In this document: in pieces, positions 1-6,628 of the stretch
Layout: each line of letters starts with the position of its first letter
How positions within the stretch are numbered: the stretch's first letter is position 1
NCBI GenBank assembly: GCA_028688175.1
Contig: JAQTYS010000108.1
Location: 1-8,810, forward strand
Length of the DNA: 8,810 nt
Source of the DNA: Methanothrix sp.
Lineage (GTDB): Archaea > Halobacteriota > Methanosarcinia > Methanotrichales > Methanotrichaceae
Direction of reading: 5' to 3'
The notes under the pieces: model-generated
Seen by the model: only the letters and a program-made list of their open reading frames with translations
Database searches by the model: none
What the model was told of the DNA's origin: nothing
Translations under genes and position numbers: made by a program

Positions 1-1
1 C

Positions 2-118
2 AAAAAACATTGCTTTCTTGGGCCGCTATGTAGTCCGGCCTGGAGGCTCGGAAGGACTACCAAGTATCAAGGCAGTCCTTTCAGGGCTACTGAAAGCCCC
101 TCTCCTTTAGGGGAGGGG
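2..118 (-). terminator. Hairpin cluster and T run downstream of SBP1
   Basis: Read on the minus strand just after the SBP1 stop, three hairpins follow in order. The first pairs 110-118 with 97-105 around a 4-nt loop, with one C-A mismatch. The second abuts it: CTTTCAG (78-84) pairs perfectly with CTGAAAG (90-96) around a 5-nt loop. The third pairs GTAGTCC (30-36) with GGACTAC (54-60) around a 17-nt loop. A run of six T residues (minus strand, 7-2) comes last. The position fits transcription termination or 3'-end protection for SBP1. Three stems are more than a simple terminator needs, so part of this could be a dispersed palindromic repeat. No gene is seen in 1-122. Confidence 0.5.
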
Positions 119-122
119 TAGA

Positions 123-1223
123 TTACTCCTCTCTTATAGCTGGATAAACGAAGATTCTGTCCTCCGGGAAATCTATTCCCAGGAACTGCAGATACTCGCG
201 GTAGACCTCTTCGGGATGAAGGTCAGCATCGGGATGGATGAGCTTGGCAAGATAGGTCTGACCCACTACGCTGTCCATGCCAAACATCATGTCCCAGTAG
301 ATCACAGACACATTATTGCCTGCAATTGCCGGCATCTTCTCCCCACCAGTCCGGCTTATGATCTCGTTTCTGATCTCCTTTAATGTCGAGTTGTTCTGTG
401 CCCACTGCCCGTCCCATCCAATTTTGTCCGAGGACTGAATTCGAATAATCGCAGAAGGATCCTGTGTTACGACCCACTCCCAGGTTACCTTCGGATACAT
501 CTCCTCAAGTTCTCCTGCGATATTGTGCCCACCGGAACGATTGATCATCTCATTAATTCCCGAGCCCATGCCATAGGTGGCGAGTGAGCCAAGCCCTCCT
601 TTATTATTGCTCTCGAAGTAAACCTTGGGAATGCTTTTTTCATCAATGGCATCAGACACGCTCTTGCGGCTCATGTTCAGCCAATCCAGATATTTCAAAG
701 CCTCATCATTTCGATTTAAAATCTTGCCTAAAGTAAGTACATCTTGAGTGAGGTTCTCCGGTTTGTAGAAATCCAGGCCGACAACGGTGATATTTTCAAA
801 AGGCTCGAGACCCTTAGCTACATTCAAGGCCCCGTATGGCTGATCCGGATATGTGTATGCGATTACTATTATATCAGGGACTATTGCATCTCCCTGGCGA
901 GCGACCTCGCCGATTGCCTCAAAATTGACCTCATTCCATTTGCCCACTCCTTGCTTATCCTTGAGGCCTGGAAATATCTCGGTCTTCAATTTAAGATTAT
1001 CACTCACAGCAACAATCTTATCCGCATCTCCGAGCATAGTCACAGCTTCTGCATGATCCGTGCTGAGCACGATGATCCTTTGCACTGGCATTGTGATCGT
1101 AATAGTGCGACCTGCCGAGTCGGTAATGGTTAAAGGATACTCTGTCTCTTCACCCATTGATGGTAGAGACACCATGATGATACACAAAATAGCAGCTAAA
1201 CAACTATGCAGAACCTTAGACAT
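123..1223 (-). CDS. ABC transporter substrate-binding protein, class III (BtuF/FepB-like), SBP1
   Basis: A secreted or membrane-tethered periplasmic-binding-type protein of 366 aa that would capture a metal chelate or corrinoid outside the cell and deliver it to a FecCD-type permease. Residues 1-24 form a signal-like segment: a short basic start, then a hydrophobic run ending near PSMGEE. The binding fold follows: an N-terminal strand (LTITDSAGRTITI), the family phrase PVQRIIVLSTDHAEAV (about 46-61), a middle lobe with KVYFESNNKGG (about 200-210) and MINRSGGHNIAGEL, and a C-terminal VYREYLQFLGI near 340-350. There is no lipobox cysteine. It is a paralogue of SBP2 (shared LNRNDEA/LDRNDEA, KVYFE/KVYLE and closing FVYP) but lacks the EF hand. 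The longest reading starts at TTG 1241; ATG 1223 is preferred because GAGG lies 9 nt upstream. It sits downstream of cobN but has its own promoter-like region. The substrate is not readable: cobalamin, haem, Fe-siderophore or another metal chelate are all possible. Confidence 0.9.
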   Translation of the reverse strand: MSKVLHSCLAAILCIIMVSLPSMGEETEYPLTITDSAGRTITITMPVQRIIVLSTDHAEAVTMLGDADKIVAVSDNLKLKTEIFPGLKDKQGVGKWNEVNFEAIGEVARQGDAIVPDIIVIAYTYPDQPYGALNVAKGLEPFENITVVGLDFYKPENLTQDVLTLGKILNRNDEALKYLDWLNMSRKSVSDAIDEKSIPKVYFESNNKGGLGSLATYGMGSGINEMINRSGGHNIAGELEEMYPKVTWEWVVTQDPSAIIRIQSSDKIGWDGQWAQNNSTLKEIRNEIISRTGGEKMPAIAGNNVSVIYWDMMFGMDSVVGQTYLAKLIHPDADLHPEEVYREYLQFLGIDFPEDRIFVYPAIREE

Positions 1224-1229
1224 TGGACT

Positions 1230-1237
1230 ATCCCTCT
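1230..1237 (-). promoter_or_regulatory. Ribosome binding site deciding the SBP1 start
   Basis: The minus strand reads AGAGGGAT, with GAGG at 1236-1233, 9 nt before ATG 1223. The alternative TTG at 1241-1239 lies upstream of this site and has no comparable site of its own, so ATG 1223 is the better start. Confidence 0.6.
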
Positions 1238-1270
1238 TCAATTGATGTGATTATTATGGTATTCTTTGTC

Positions 1271-1303
1271 GTTTATTAATAAACATTTTGCTCTGGTATT
1301 ACT
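1271..1303 (-). promoter_or_regulatory. Candidate SBP1 promoter: AGTAATAC element plus TATA-like TTATTAATA
   Basis: The minus strand carries AGTAATAC (1303-1296), a 13-nt spacer and TTATTAATA (1282-1274), then 50 nt to ATG 1223. The AT box lies inside a perfect 14-bp palindrome GTTTATTAATAAAC (1271-1284). The same two elements with a 14-nt spacer and 52 nt to the ATG occur before SBP2. The AT box is a plausible archaeal TATA box, and the upstream element could be an activator site or B-recognition region. No transcription start can be read directly. Confidence 0.5.
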
Positions 1304-1338
1304 TATTAGGATTAATTTGTTTTAATTTAACAATAACT

Positions 1339-1357
1339 TAAAATATAAAAGCAAAAG
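1339..1357 (-). terminator. T-rich tract downstream of cobN
   Basis: About 90-110 nt after the cobN stop the minus strand reads CTTTTGCTTTTATATTTTAA, with three T4 runs. Archaeal terminators are often plain T-rich tracts, so this may end the cobN transcript. The TTTTATAT core could equally be an upstream TATA box for SBP1, which would give it a leader of roughly 90 nt. Confidence 0.35.
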
Positions 1358-1447
1358 TATGCCCCTAATGCATTATAAATTAGATATTGCGGTGGAGCAT
1401 ACGCCAATAACCCGTTTATGATCCTGTCTTGAGCATTACAGATCGGA

Positions 1448-4400
1448 CTATGCTCCTATCACCTTGGCCATCTTCTCCTTCCAGGCTGCCACCTCATCTG
1501 CATTAATGACGTCGATCGCTCCGCCCTGGAATTCGCCCTGCACATCGCCCATCCGCTCTTCCATCCATCCCTCTATCTCCAGATAGAGCGACTTCAGAGC
1601 ATCCAGAACCTCGGGATCGGCCTTCCACAGTCCCCGTTGCTCCGCCTCCAGGAGCCTTCGGCCCATCTCCTCCATGGCCCAGGGATTATTCTCCTCGAAG
1701 AATTTGCGGTTCTCCTCATCCATGATGAAGGTCTTGGCAATATCATCGAAGATCCAGTCATCTACCTCTTGGGTGGTTGCCTCCCAGCCGTAGACCCGGC
1801 CAACGCGCTTGGATATGTCGCCTGCTCCCTTGTAGCCGTGCTGCTTCATGCCTTCAATCCACTTGGGATTGAGCAGCTTTGTGCGAACGACGCGCCGGAC
1901 CTCGTCTGCGAGATCCCGCACCTCAACGTGCTCCGGCTCTCTGGTGTCGCCGTAGTAGGCTTTGACATCCTTACCGGAGAGATGCCTGGCGGCTGCGGTC
2001 ATGCCTCCGTGCGTGCCGAAGTAGCAGCAGCATCCGAAGAGGTCGTACTCATCGCTGACCACCTTGTTGTAGGTGACATCCACGCTCTTGAGCGAATTCA
2101 CAAAATTCTGATGCGATTCCTTGCCGGCCACGCCCTTGCCGTAAGCATATCCGTTCCAGTAGACGAAGATGTCAGAGAGGTCCTTCTCGTCCTTCCAGGC
2201 GCTGGCGTAGACCGCCAGGTTGGTCCCTGACTGATAGGTGCCCGGCTTGCTGGCGAAGATGCGCAGCGTCGCCTCTCTCCAGTCCTTGGCAGTGCCGTTT
2301 TCCAAATTGGCCAAAGTGTGCTTGCGGACAAAGTTCATCTCCAGAGGTTCATCGAGCGCCGCCACAGCCTGCACTGCTTCATCAATGGTGTCGATGCAGT
2401 TAGGGAAGTTGTCGCGGGTGATGCCTGAGACGCGAATGGTCAGATCGATCCTGGGCCGGCCCAGCTCTTCCAGCGGGATCACCTTGAAGCCCTTCAGCCG
2501 TCCGTTGGAGAGCCACACCGGCTCTGTGCCCAGCAGGAAGAGCATCTGCGACATGTCCTCGCCATCGGCCCACATGATATCATTGCACATCCAGAAGAAG
2601 GCGATATTTTCCGGATAGCGTCCCTCCTCCTTCTGATGCTTGGCGATCACCGACCTGCCCAGCTTCTGTCCTACCTTCCAGGAGGTCTTCGTTGGAACGC
2701 GGTAGGGGTCCAGAGAGTAGAAGTTCCTGCCTGTGGGCAGGACATCATCCCGGCCACGGGTAATCAGACCACTGGGCCCAGCTTCTATGTAGCCTCCGTC
2801 CATGCCGTTGAAGAGAGACTCGATCTCCAGAGAGGCTTCCATCCGGGTCTGAAGGTCCATGACCTTCTCCCGAATAGCTTCGAGCCGGTCCTCATAGCCT
2901 GCTGTGGATAAACCCAGGACCTCGTCAGGCTTCGCCCCGTCGCCCTGCAGGTACATCTCGATTAGTCTCTTGCACAGTCCATCGATATTCTCCAGCAGCT
3001 GCCCGTGCGATTTCCCGCAGCGCTCGTTCACAGCTCCCTGGTCGGCCAGCAGCTCTTCCAGGGAGAGGCCCATCATGGCCGCAACCGTGCTGCGTAGCGG
3101 CACACCGCTTCCTTCGAAACGCATAACTGAGTTGATGAACTCCGCGCGCTTCTCGCCCTCCGGGAGCTGTCCAAAGATGTGCATGCCGGAATCTATCTGC
3201 GTATTCCTGACCCGGCTCAGCTCATTGTGCGCCTTGGTCACAATCTCTTCTACAGGCATATCATCAGTCAGCTTCATGCCCTTGTCGAGGTTGGCCGCCT
3301 TGATGGCATCGATTAAGAGGTGCCGCAGCTCATGAGATCGGGCGTGATCGAACTTGGCGGTCTCATACTCGCCCAGCAGCCGGTCCACCTCCAGCAGTTC
3401 ATCGTAGAGCCCGGACTGGGTCATCACCGTCTGCATATGGTCAACTAGCGTGGCATAGCTGCGTCTTTTTGCGATCGTCCCCTCCGGAGGATTGTCGGCA
3501 TTGTAGATGTAGAGATGCGGGATGGTGCCGATGCAAATATCCGGATAGCAGTTTTTGGAGAGGCCGACCCCCTTGCCCGGCAAAAACTCCACGTTTCCAT
3601 GCGTGCCGACGTGGATCAGGACATCTGCGCCGAAGATATCTTCCAGATAGCGGTAGGTGGCCATGTACTGGTGCGTGGGAGGAACATCCGGGTCGTGCAG
3701 GATCTTGCAGACCTGGCCGTCGCAGCGCGCTCCGGCACAGCCGCGTTTGGGCTGCACGCAGACAACCGTATTGCCGTACCGGACGCCCGTGATCACAATC
3801 TTGCCCTGATAGAGCATGGCCGCAGGAATGTCGTTCTTGAGTTCTCCCGGCGGATTTCCCCAGGCCTCGCAGACCCGGTCCTTCACCAGGGGAGTGAGAG
3901 TGTTGAACCATTTTTCATACTCCTCTTTGCTCTGATAGGCCAGAACTCCGCCTTTGGCCACAATTTCTTCAATGGGCGTCCAGCGGAACTCGGAGATGGC
4001 TTTTTTGTCCATGATGGTGGTGATGAGTTCTTTGCCAGTGGCCGGCGTGCTCTCCTGAGTGTAACCAGAGGCGACCATTTTATTCATAATGCGGGCCACA
4101 CTCTCGATGGTATCCAGATGTGCGCCGCCGCCCACAGCCGCCTCCACCGAAGCACAGGGATTATTGTGCAGGATGAAAGCCACCCGGCGTTCGCTTATCG
4201 GCTTCCTGGCCAATTCGATCCATTTCTTAACTCTTTTAGCAAGTTTTTCGCAGCGCTCCAAAATTGGCGTGCGCTCTTCATAATCGCCCCGTTTGGAACC
4301 GGCGCTTACGATAATGGGCTCGATCATTCCTTCAAACTCCGGCATGGCCACGCCCCAACCGATATCATTGGACAGACCAATGCCGTTTTCCCACTCGTCC

Positions 4401-5254
4401 AGAGTCATGTGATTGGAAAGAACCGGCTCAAATACCGGTGCGTTTAGGGTTTTAAGAAGAGCGATGCCTGTTTTATTTCCCTTTGACTCGCCCATGTTGT
4501 TTCTGTCCTGCCCCAGGAAGAAGGGAGACGTCTTTACCATGGCATCGATTCGAGGCTTGCCTCTTTGGAAGAAGTAGTCACAAACCACTTCCGCCATGCT
4601 CCTGGTACCAAGGTCCACATCTTTAACGGAATATGAAAACACGGGGATGACATTCAACCCAACTCTCTCCAGGGCGCGGATCAACTCATCTTCCACAGCC
4701 AGATTTCTGTTCACCCAGTAAAACCGGGAAAAGAGCAATCCGACCGTCGGGCAGTCGTCCGGCTCGTACCACTTCAGATAATCTTCGATATTATCAAAGT
4801 GGCTCGGTGCATCCGGATGGTAGGCACCTTCCCAGGGCATGGTAGTGGGCGGCTTGGCGGTTACATCCATAGAAAGCAGTTCCCGGCACAGATAGAGGAG
4901 CATGTTGCTGATGTTATCCTCTCCTCCATAGGTTAGGTAGGCATTGGCGGTGACCACCACCTTTGCCGGAGCTGTGGAGCTGAGCCAGTATGATTGATCA
5001 TAGCCGAGACATACTGTGGGTGTGCGCTTCTTGATCTCACTCATCCTGGGCTCGATCTCATCCCAGAGGGCTTCGCTGCCGCGATGGGTGAAAATCAGGT
5101 CTGATTGTTCCATAGCCTTTATTGCTTCATCTATCAAGCCGGGCTGATCGTTCAGTCGCTGGGTGGAAAAAAGCCTCAGATCGAATCCGAGTCGCTTGCA
5201 GGATTTGGCAATTATCTGCAAATATGAATTTCCCACAAGACAGGTAAGTTTCAT
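1448..5254 (-). CDS. cobN: CobN-family cobaltochelatase / Mg-chelatase-H-like large subunit
   Basis: A cytoplasmic 1268-aa protein, about the normal full length for CobN. Family members bind the tetrapyrrole and metal and insert the metal (Co into hydrogenobyrinate diamide for CobN, Mg into protoporphyrin for ChlH), with ATP hydrolysis supplied by AAA+ partners. Visible hallmarks are CAGARCDGQVC (506-516) followed by KILHDP, HVGTHGNVEFLPGK (548-561), LPTGRNFYSLDPYRVPTK (839-856), WMCNDIMWADGEDMSQML (888-905) and FGCCCYFGTHGGMTAAA (1073-1089). There is no signal peptide or membrane segment. The start ATG has GGAG 5 nt upstream, and a small ORF ends across it. The ORF is intact, with no frameshift. 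The divergent chlI-like gene is the obvious partner. Anaerobic archaea usually insert cobalt early with the small chelatase CbiX, so the real role of this ATP-dependent type (late cobalt insertion, corrinoid salvage, another metal or macrocycle) is open. Family assignment is near certain; substrate is not. Confidence 0.96.
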   Translation of the reverse strand: MKLTCLVGNSYLQIIAKSCKRLGFDLRLFSTQRLNDQPGLIDEAIKAMEQSDLIFTHRGSEALWDEIEPRMSEIKKRTPTVCLGYDQSYWLSSTAPAKVVVTANAYLTYGGEDNISNMLLYLCRELLSMDVTAKPPTTMPWEGAYHPDAPSHFDNIEDYLKWYEPDDCPTVGLLFSRFYWVNRNLAVEDELIRALERVGLNVIPVFSYSVKDVDLGTRSMAEVVCDYFFQRGKPRIDAMVKTSPFFLGQDRNNMGESKGNKTGIALLKTLNAPVFEPVLSNHMTLDEWENGIGLSNDIGWGVAMPEFEGMIEPIIVSAGSKRGDYEERTPILERCEKLAKRVKKWIELARKPISERRVAFILHNNPCASVEAAVGGGAHLDTIESVARIMNKMVASGYTQESTPATGKELITTIMDKKAISEFRWTPIEEIVAKGGVLAYQSKEEYEKWFNTLTPLVKDRVCEAWGNPPGELKNDIPAAMLYQGKIVITGVRYGNTVVCVQPKRGCAGARCDGQVCKILHDPDVPPTHQYMATYRYLEDIFGADVLIHVGTHGNVEFLPGKGVGLSKNCYPDICIGTIPHLYIYNADNPPEGTIAKRRSYATLVDHMQTVMTQSGLYDELLEVDRLLGEYETAKFDHARSHELRHLLIDAIKAANLDKGMKLTDDMPVEEIVTKAHNELSRVRNTQIDSGMHIFGQLPEGEKRAEFINSVMRFEGSGVPLRSTVAAMMGLSLEELLADQGAVNERCGKSHGQLLENIDGLCKRLIEMYLQGDGAKPDEVLGLSTAGYEDRLEAIREKVMDLQTRMEASLEIESLFNGMDGGYIEAGPSGLITRGRDDVLPTGRNFYSLDPYRVPTKTSWKVGQKLGRSVIAKHQKEEGRYPENIAFFWMCNDIMWADGEDMSQMLFLLGTEPVWLSNGRLKGFKVIPLEELGRPRIDLTIRVSGITRDNFPNCIDTIDEAVQAVAALDEPLEMNFVRKHTLANLENGTAKDWREATLRIFASKPGTYQSGTNLAVYASAWKDEKDLSDIFVYWNGYAYGKGVAGKESHQNFVNSLKSVDVTYNKVVSDEYDLFGCCCYFGTHGGMTAAARHLSGKDVKAYYGDTREPEHVEVRDLADEVRRVVRTKLLNPKWIEGMKQHGYKGAGDISKRVGRVYGWEATTQEVDDWIFDDIAKTFIMDEENRKFFEENNPWAMEEMGRRLLEAEQRGLWKADPEVLDALKSLYLEIEGWMEERMGDVQGEFQGGAIDVINADEVAAWKEKMAKVIGA

Positions 5255-5334
5255 GATTGCTCCATTTTGATCAAATATCCCCGGTTTCTGCGAGGCTGCT
5301 CAAAATTTGTTTTATGTATGTTTAATCGTGTCAT
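5251..5334 (-). CDS. Candidate 27-aa leader peptide overlapping the cobN start
   Basis: A short minus-strand ORF begins at ATG 5334 and ends at TGA 5253-5251, which shares an ATGA overlap with the cobN ATG (5254-5252). It encodes 27 residues beginning MTRLNIHKTNFEQPRRNRGY, basic overall, with no Cys and no hydrophobic segment. GGTGA, a core archaeal ribosome-binding sequence, lies 6 nt before its ATG (5345-5341). An in-frame stop (TGA 5343-5341) closes it just upstream, so it is not the tail of a longer gene. The ATGA overlap is the usual arrangement for translational coupling, so it may gate cobN translation or be a real small protein. No family is recognised. A chance ORF cannot be excluded. 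Confidence 0.45.
   Translation of the reverse strand: MTRLNIHKTNFEQPRRNRGYLIKMEQS
5260..5263 (-). promoter_or_regulatory. cobN ribosome binding site within the leader ORF
   Basis: GGAG lies 5 nt before the cobN ATG and falls inside the last codons of the 27-aa leader ORF. Translation of the leader would therefore run across it. Confidence 0.55.
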
Positions 5335-5340
5335 ATTTCT

Positions 5341-5345
5341 TCACC
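5341..5345 (-). promoter_or_regulatory. Ribosome binding site of the cobN leader ORF
   Basis: GGTGA on the minus strand, 6 nt before ATG 5334. It is a better match to the 3' end of archaeal 16S rRNA than many sites in this window, and it is the main reason to take the small ORF seriously. Confidence 0.45.
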
Positions 5346-5356
5346 AAAACGTTTGA

Positions 5357-5387
5357 GTTATATGTTCTTAGTAATAACTATTTTGAT
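5357..5387 (-). promoter_or_regulatory. Candidate cobN promoter region
   Basis: The minus strand holds TAGTTATTACTA (5380-5369, with TAGT/ACTA ends as an inverted repeat) and then CATATAAC (5364-5357). Either could serve as a TATA box. The first would put a transcription start just before the leader ORF's ribosome binding site. TATTACT also occurs near both SBP promoters, but here it is in the opposite orientation and the match is short. Weak evidence. Confidence 0.3.
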
Positions 5388-5395
5388 TGGAATGT

Positions 5396-5457
5396 TAAAA
5401 AAGAATAAAGCTGTATTTGGATTAGTGCGTTATGCTCGTAATGGACGAGCACTGCAC
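5396..5457 (-). terminator. Hairpin plus T-rich tract between permease and cobN
   Basis: TGCTCGT (5433-5439) and ACGAGCA (5445-5451) form a perfect 7-bp stem with a 5-nt loop. Outside it, GTGC (5425-5428) and GCAC (5454-5457) can extend the stem across an internal loop. On the minus strand the hairpin is followed about 14 nt later by a T-rich tract (5411-5397) ending in T6. This fits termination of the SBP2-permease transcript and makes cobN a separate unit. Attenuation in a long cobN leader is the alternative. Confidence 0.5.
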
Positions 5458-5514
5458 AATTCGCTGCAACGTTTAGATCGTCCGGACTTCTTATTGCTTC
5501 ATTTTGGTTCTTTG

Positions 5515-5537
5515 GAGCCGCACACCTAGGGCGGCTC
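5515..5537 (-). repeat. Perfect 7-bp hairpin overlapping the permease stop codon
   Basis: GAGCCGC (5515-5521) and GCGGCTC (5531-5537) are perfect complements around a 9-nt loop. The right arm covers part of the permease stop codon. No T run follows on the minus strand, so it may stabilise the 3' end rather than terminate. Confidence 0.4.
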
Positions 5538-6615
5538 ACCAGAACTCCTTCTTTCTGCGCAGGAATAGATAAACAAAGAACGGTACACCCAGGAAGGCAG
5601 TCATTATTCCCACCGGCAGAATCACGGGCGCCATTATGGTTCTCGCCACAGTATCAGCGGCCAATAGCAGCAGTCCTCCAACCAGTGCAGAGGCTGGAAG
5701 CAAAAACCTGTGGTCCCCACCAATCACCATGCGAGTAATATGCGGAGCGACAAGGCCGATGAAGCCGATGGTTCCTGTGAAGCAGATAACACTCGCTGTG
5801 ATGACTGAGACCAGTACCATGCAGATTACACGCGTCTTCTCCACGTTAACTCCCAGGCTCTTGGCGGTTTCATCACCAGTTCCGAGGGCATTGATATCCC
5901 ATGATTTAAGGAGAAGATAGGGGAAACTGGCAACTATAACGGCCGTTACGATCCAAACCTTATCCCATGAAGATCTCCCCAAAGAACCCATCATCCAGAA
6001 GACCACCTCTTGCACCTGCTCGGCATGTCCTACGTACTGCAAGAAGGATGTCATAGCAGAGAACAGGTACATGATGGCTATGCCTGCCAGGACCATAGTC
6101 TCAGGTGTGATGCCCTTGTACTTTGCCAGGCCATAAACACTCATGGAGGCGAGTAGGGTGAAGATGAAGGCGTTGCCGATGATGAGATACTCTCCTCCTA
6201 CAAATCCTGCTCCCATGACTATAGCCAAAGCAGCACCAAATCCCGCTGCAGAAGCAATGCCCAATGTGAATGGGCTGGCCAGAGGATTCTTGAGGATGCC
6301 CTGCATTACGGCTCCTGCAATGGCCAGACCGATGCCTCCCACGATAGCCAGGAGAATGCGGTGCAGACGCAGACCCCAGACGATTGTGTCCGAGAACCAG
6401 GTGGTCTCAAAGTGGCCTGGCAAGAACTTGGCTATGATGGTTGTGTAAACATCAAGAACGCTGATGTCAGCCGAGCCTCGCGTAGCCGCGTAGCCTGCTA
6501 ATAGAATTATGCTAAAAATAAGAGAAATGAGGAAGAATGTCTTTTTGCCGATGAACTTCTGATACTCTGCCCTCAAATCTGCCTTGGGCTTTTCCTTGGA
6601 ATACGGGGGTGACAT
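5536..6615 (-). CDS. ABC transporter permease, FecCD/BtuC family
   Basis: A membrane permease of 359 aa, normal for the family and expected to work as a homodimer with about ten membrane helices. Helix 1 lies near residues 26-45. Family hallmarks are LRLHRILLAIVGG (82-94), AGAVMQGILKNPLASPFTLG (100-119), FTGTIGFIGLVAPHITRMVIGG (279-300), a LADTVAR-like helix start (LLAADTVAR, 317-325) and the closing LPVGIMTAFLGVPFFVYL. The GxIGFIGLVAPH loop region is where the ATPase partner normally docks. Its ATG lies only 4 nt after the SBP2 stop, so the two are surely co-transcribed. The ORF can be extended to TTG 6639, overlapping SBP2, but the strong GAGGAGTGA site favours ATG 6615. No ATPase gene follows: the next gene is cobN, after about 280 bp. 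The cargo (corrinoid, haem or Fe-siderophore) cannot be told from the sequence. Confidence 0.94.
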   Translation of the reverse strand: MSPPYSKEKPKADLRAEYQKFIGKKTFFLISLIFSIILLAGYAATRGSADISVLDVYTTIIAKFLPGHFETTWFSDTIVWGLRLHRILLAIVGGIGLAIAGAVMQGILKNPLASPFTLGIASAAGFGAALAIVMGAGFVGGEYLIIGNAFIFTLLASMSVYGLAKYKGITPETMVLAGIAIMYLFSAMTSFLQYVGHAEQVQEVVFWMMGSLGRSSWDKVWIVTAVIVASFPYLLLKSWDINALGTGDETAKSLGVNVEKTRVICMVLVSVITASVICFTGTIGFIGLVAPHITRMVIGGDHRFLLPASALVGGLLLLAADTVARTIMAPVILPVGIMTAFLGVPFFVYLFLRRKKEFW

Positions 6616-6619
6616 TTGC

Positions 6620-6628
6620 TCACTCCTC
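6620..6628 (-). promoter_or_regulatory. Ribosome binding site deciding the permease start
   Basis: GAGGAGTGA on the minus strand, with GGAG 7 nt before ATG 6615. Its last three bases are the SBP2 stop codon, so translation of the two genes is likely coupled. The upstream TTG 6639 has no such site. Confidence 0.7.

Noticed and set aside
1357..1402. Inverted repeat GTATGC / GCATAC downstream of cobN
   Set aside because: Only six bases with a 34-nt loop, too weak to call a hairpin or operator.
1637..2230. A 197-codon open frame on the plus strand
   Set aside because: Antisense to the conserved C-terminal part of cobN, with a low-complexity Leu/Val/Ala-rich translation and no supporting ribosome binding site.
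3515..4447. A 310-codon open frame on the plus strand
   Set aside because: It is wholly antisense to cobN, whose frame carries clear family motifs; the translation shows no recognisable domain. It is a shadow in a G+C-rich coding region.
5255..5535. Cobalamin riboswitch in the long leader of cobN
   Set aside because: No B12-box-like sequence or multi-helix core was seen, and cobalamin riboswitches are essentially bacterial.
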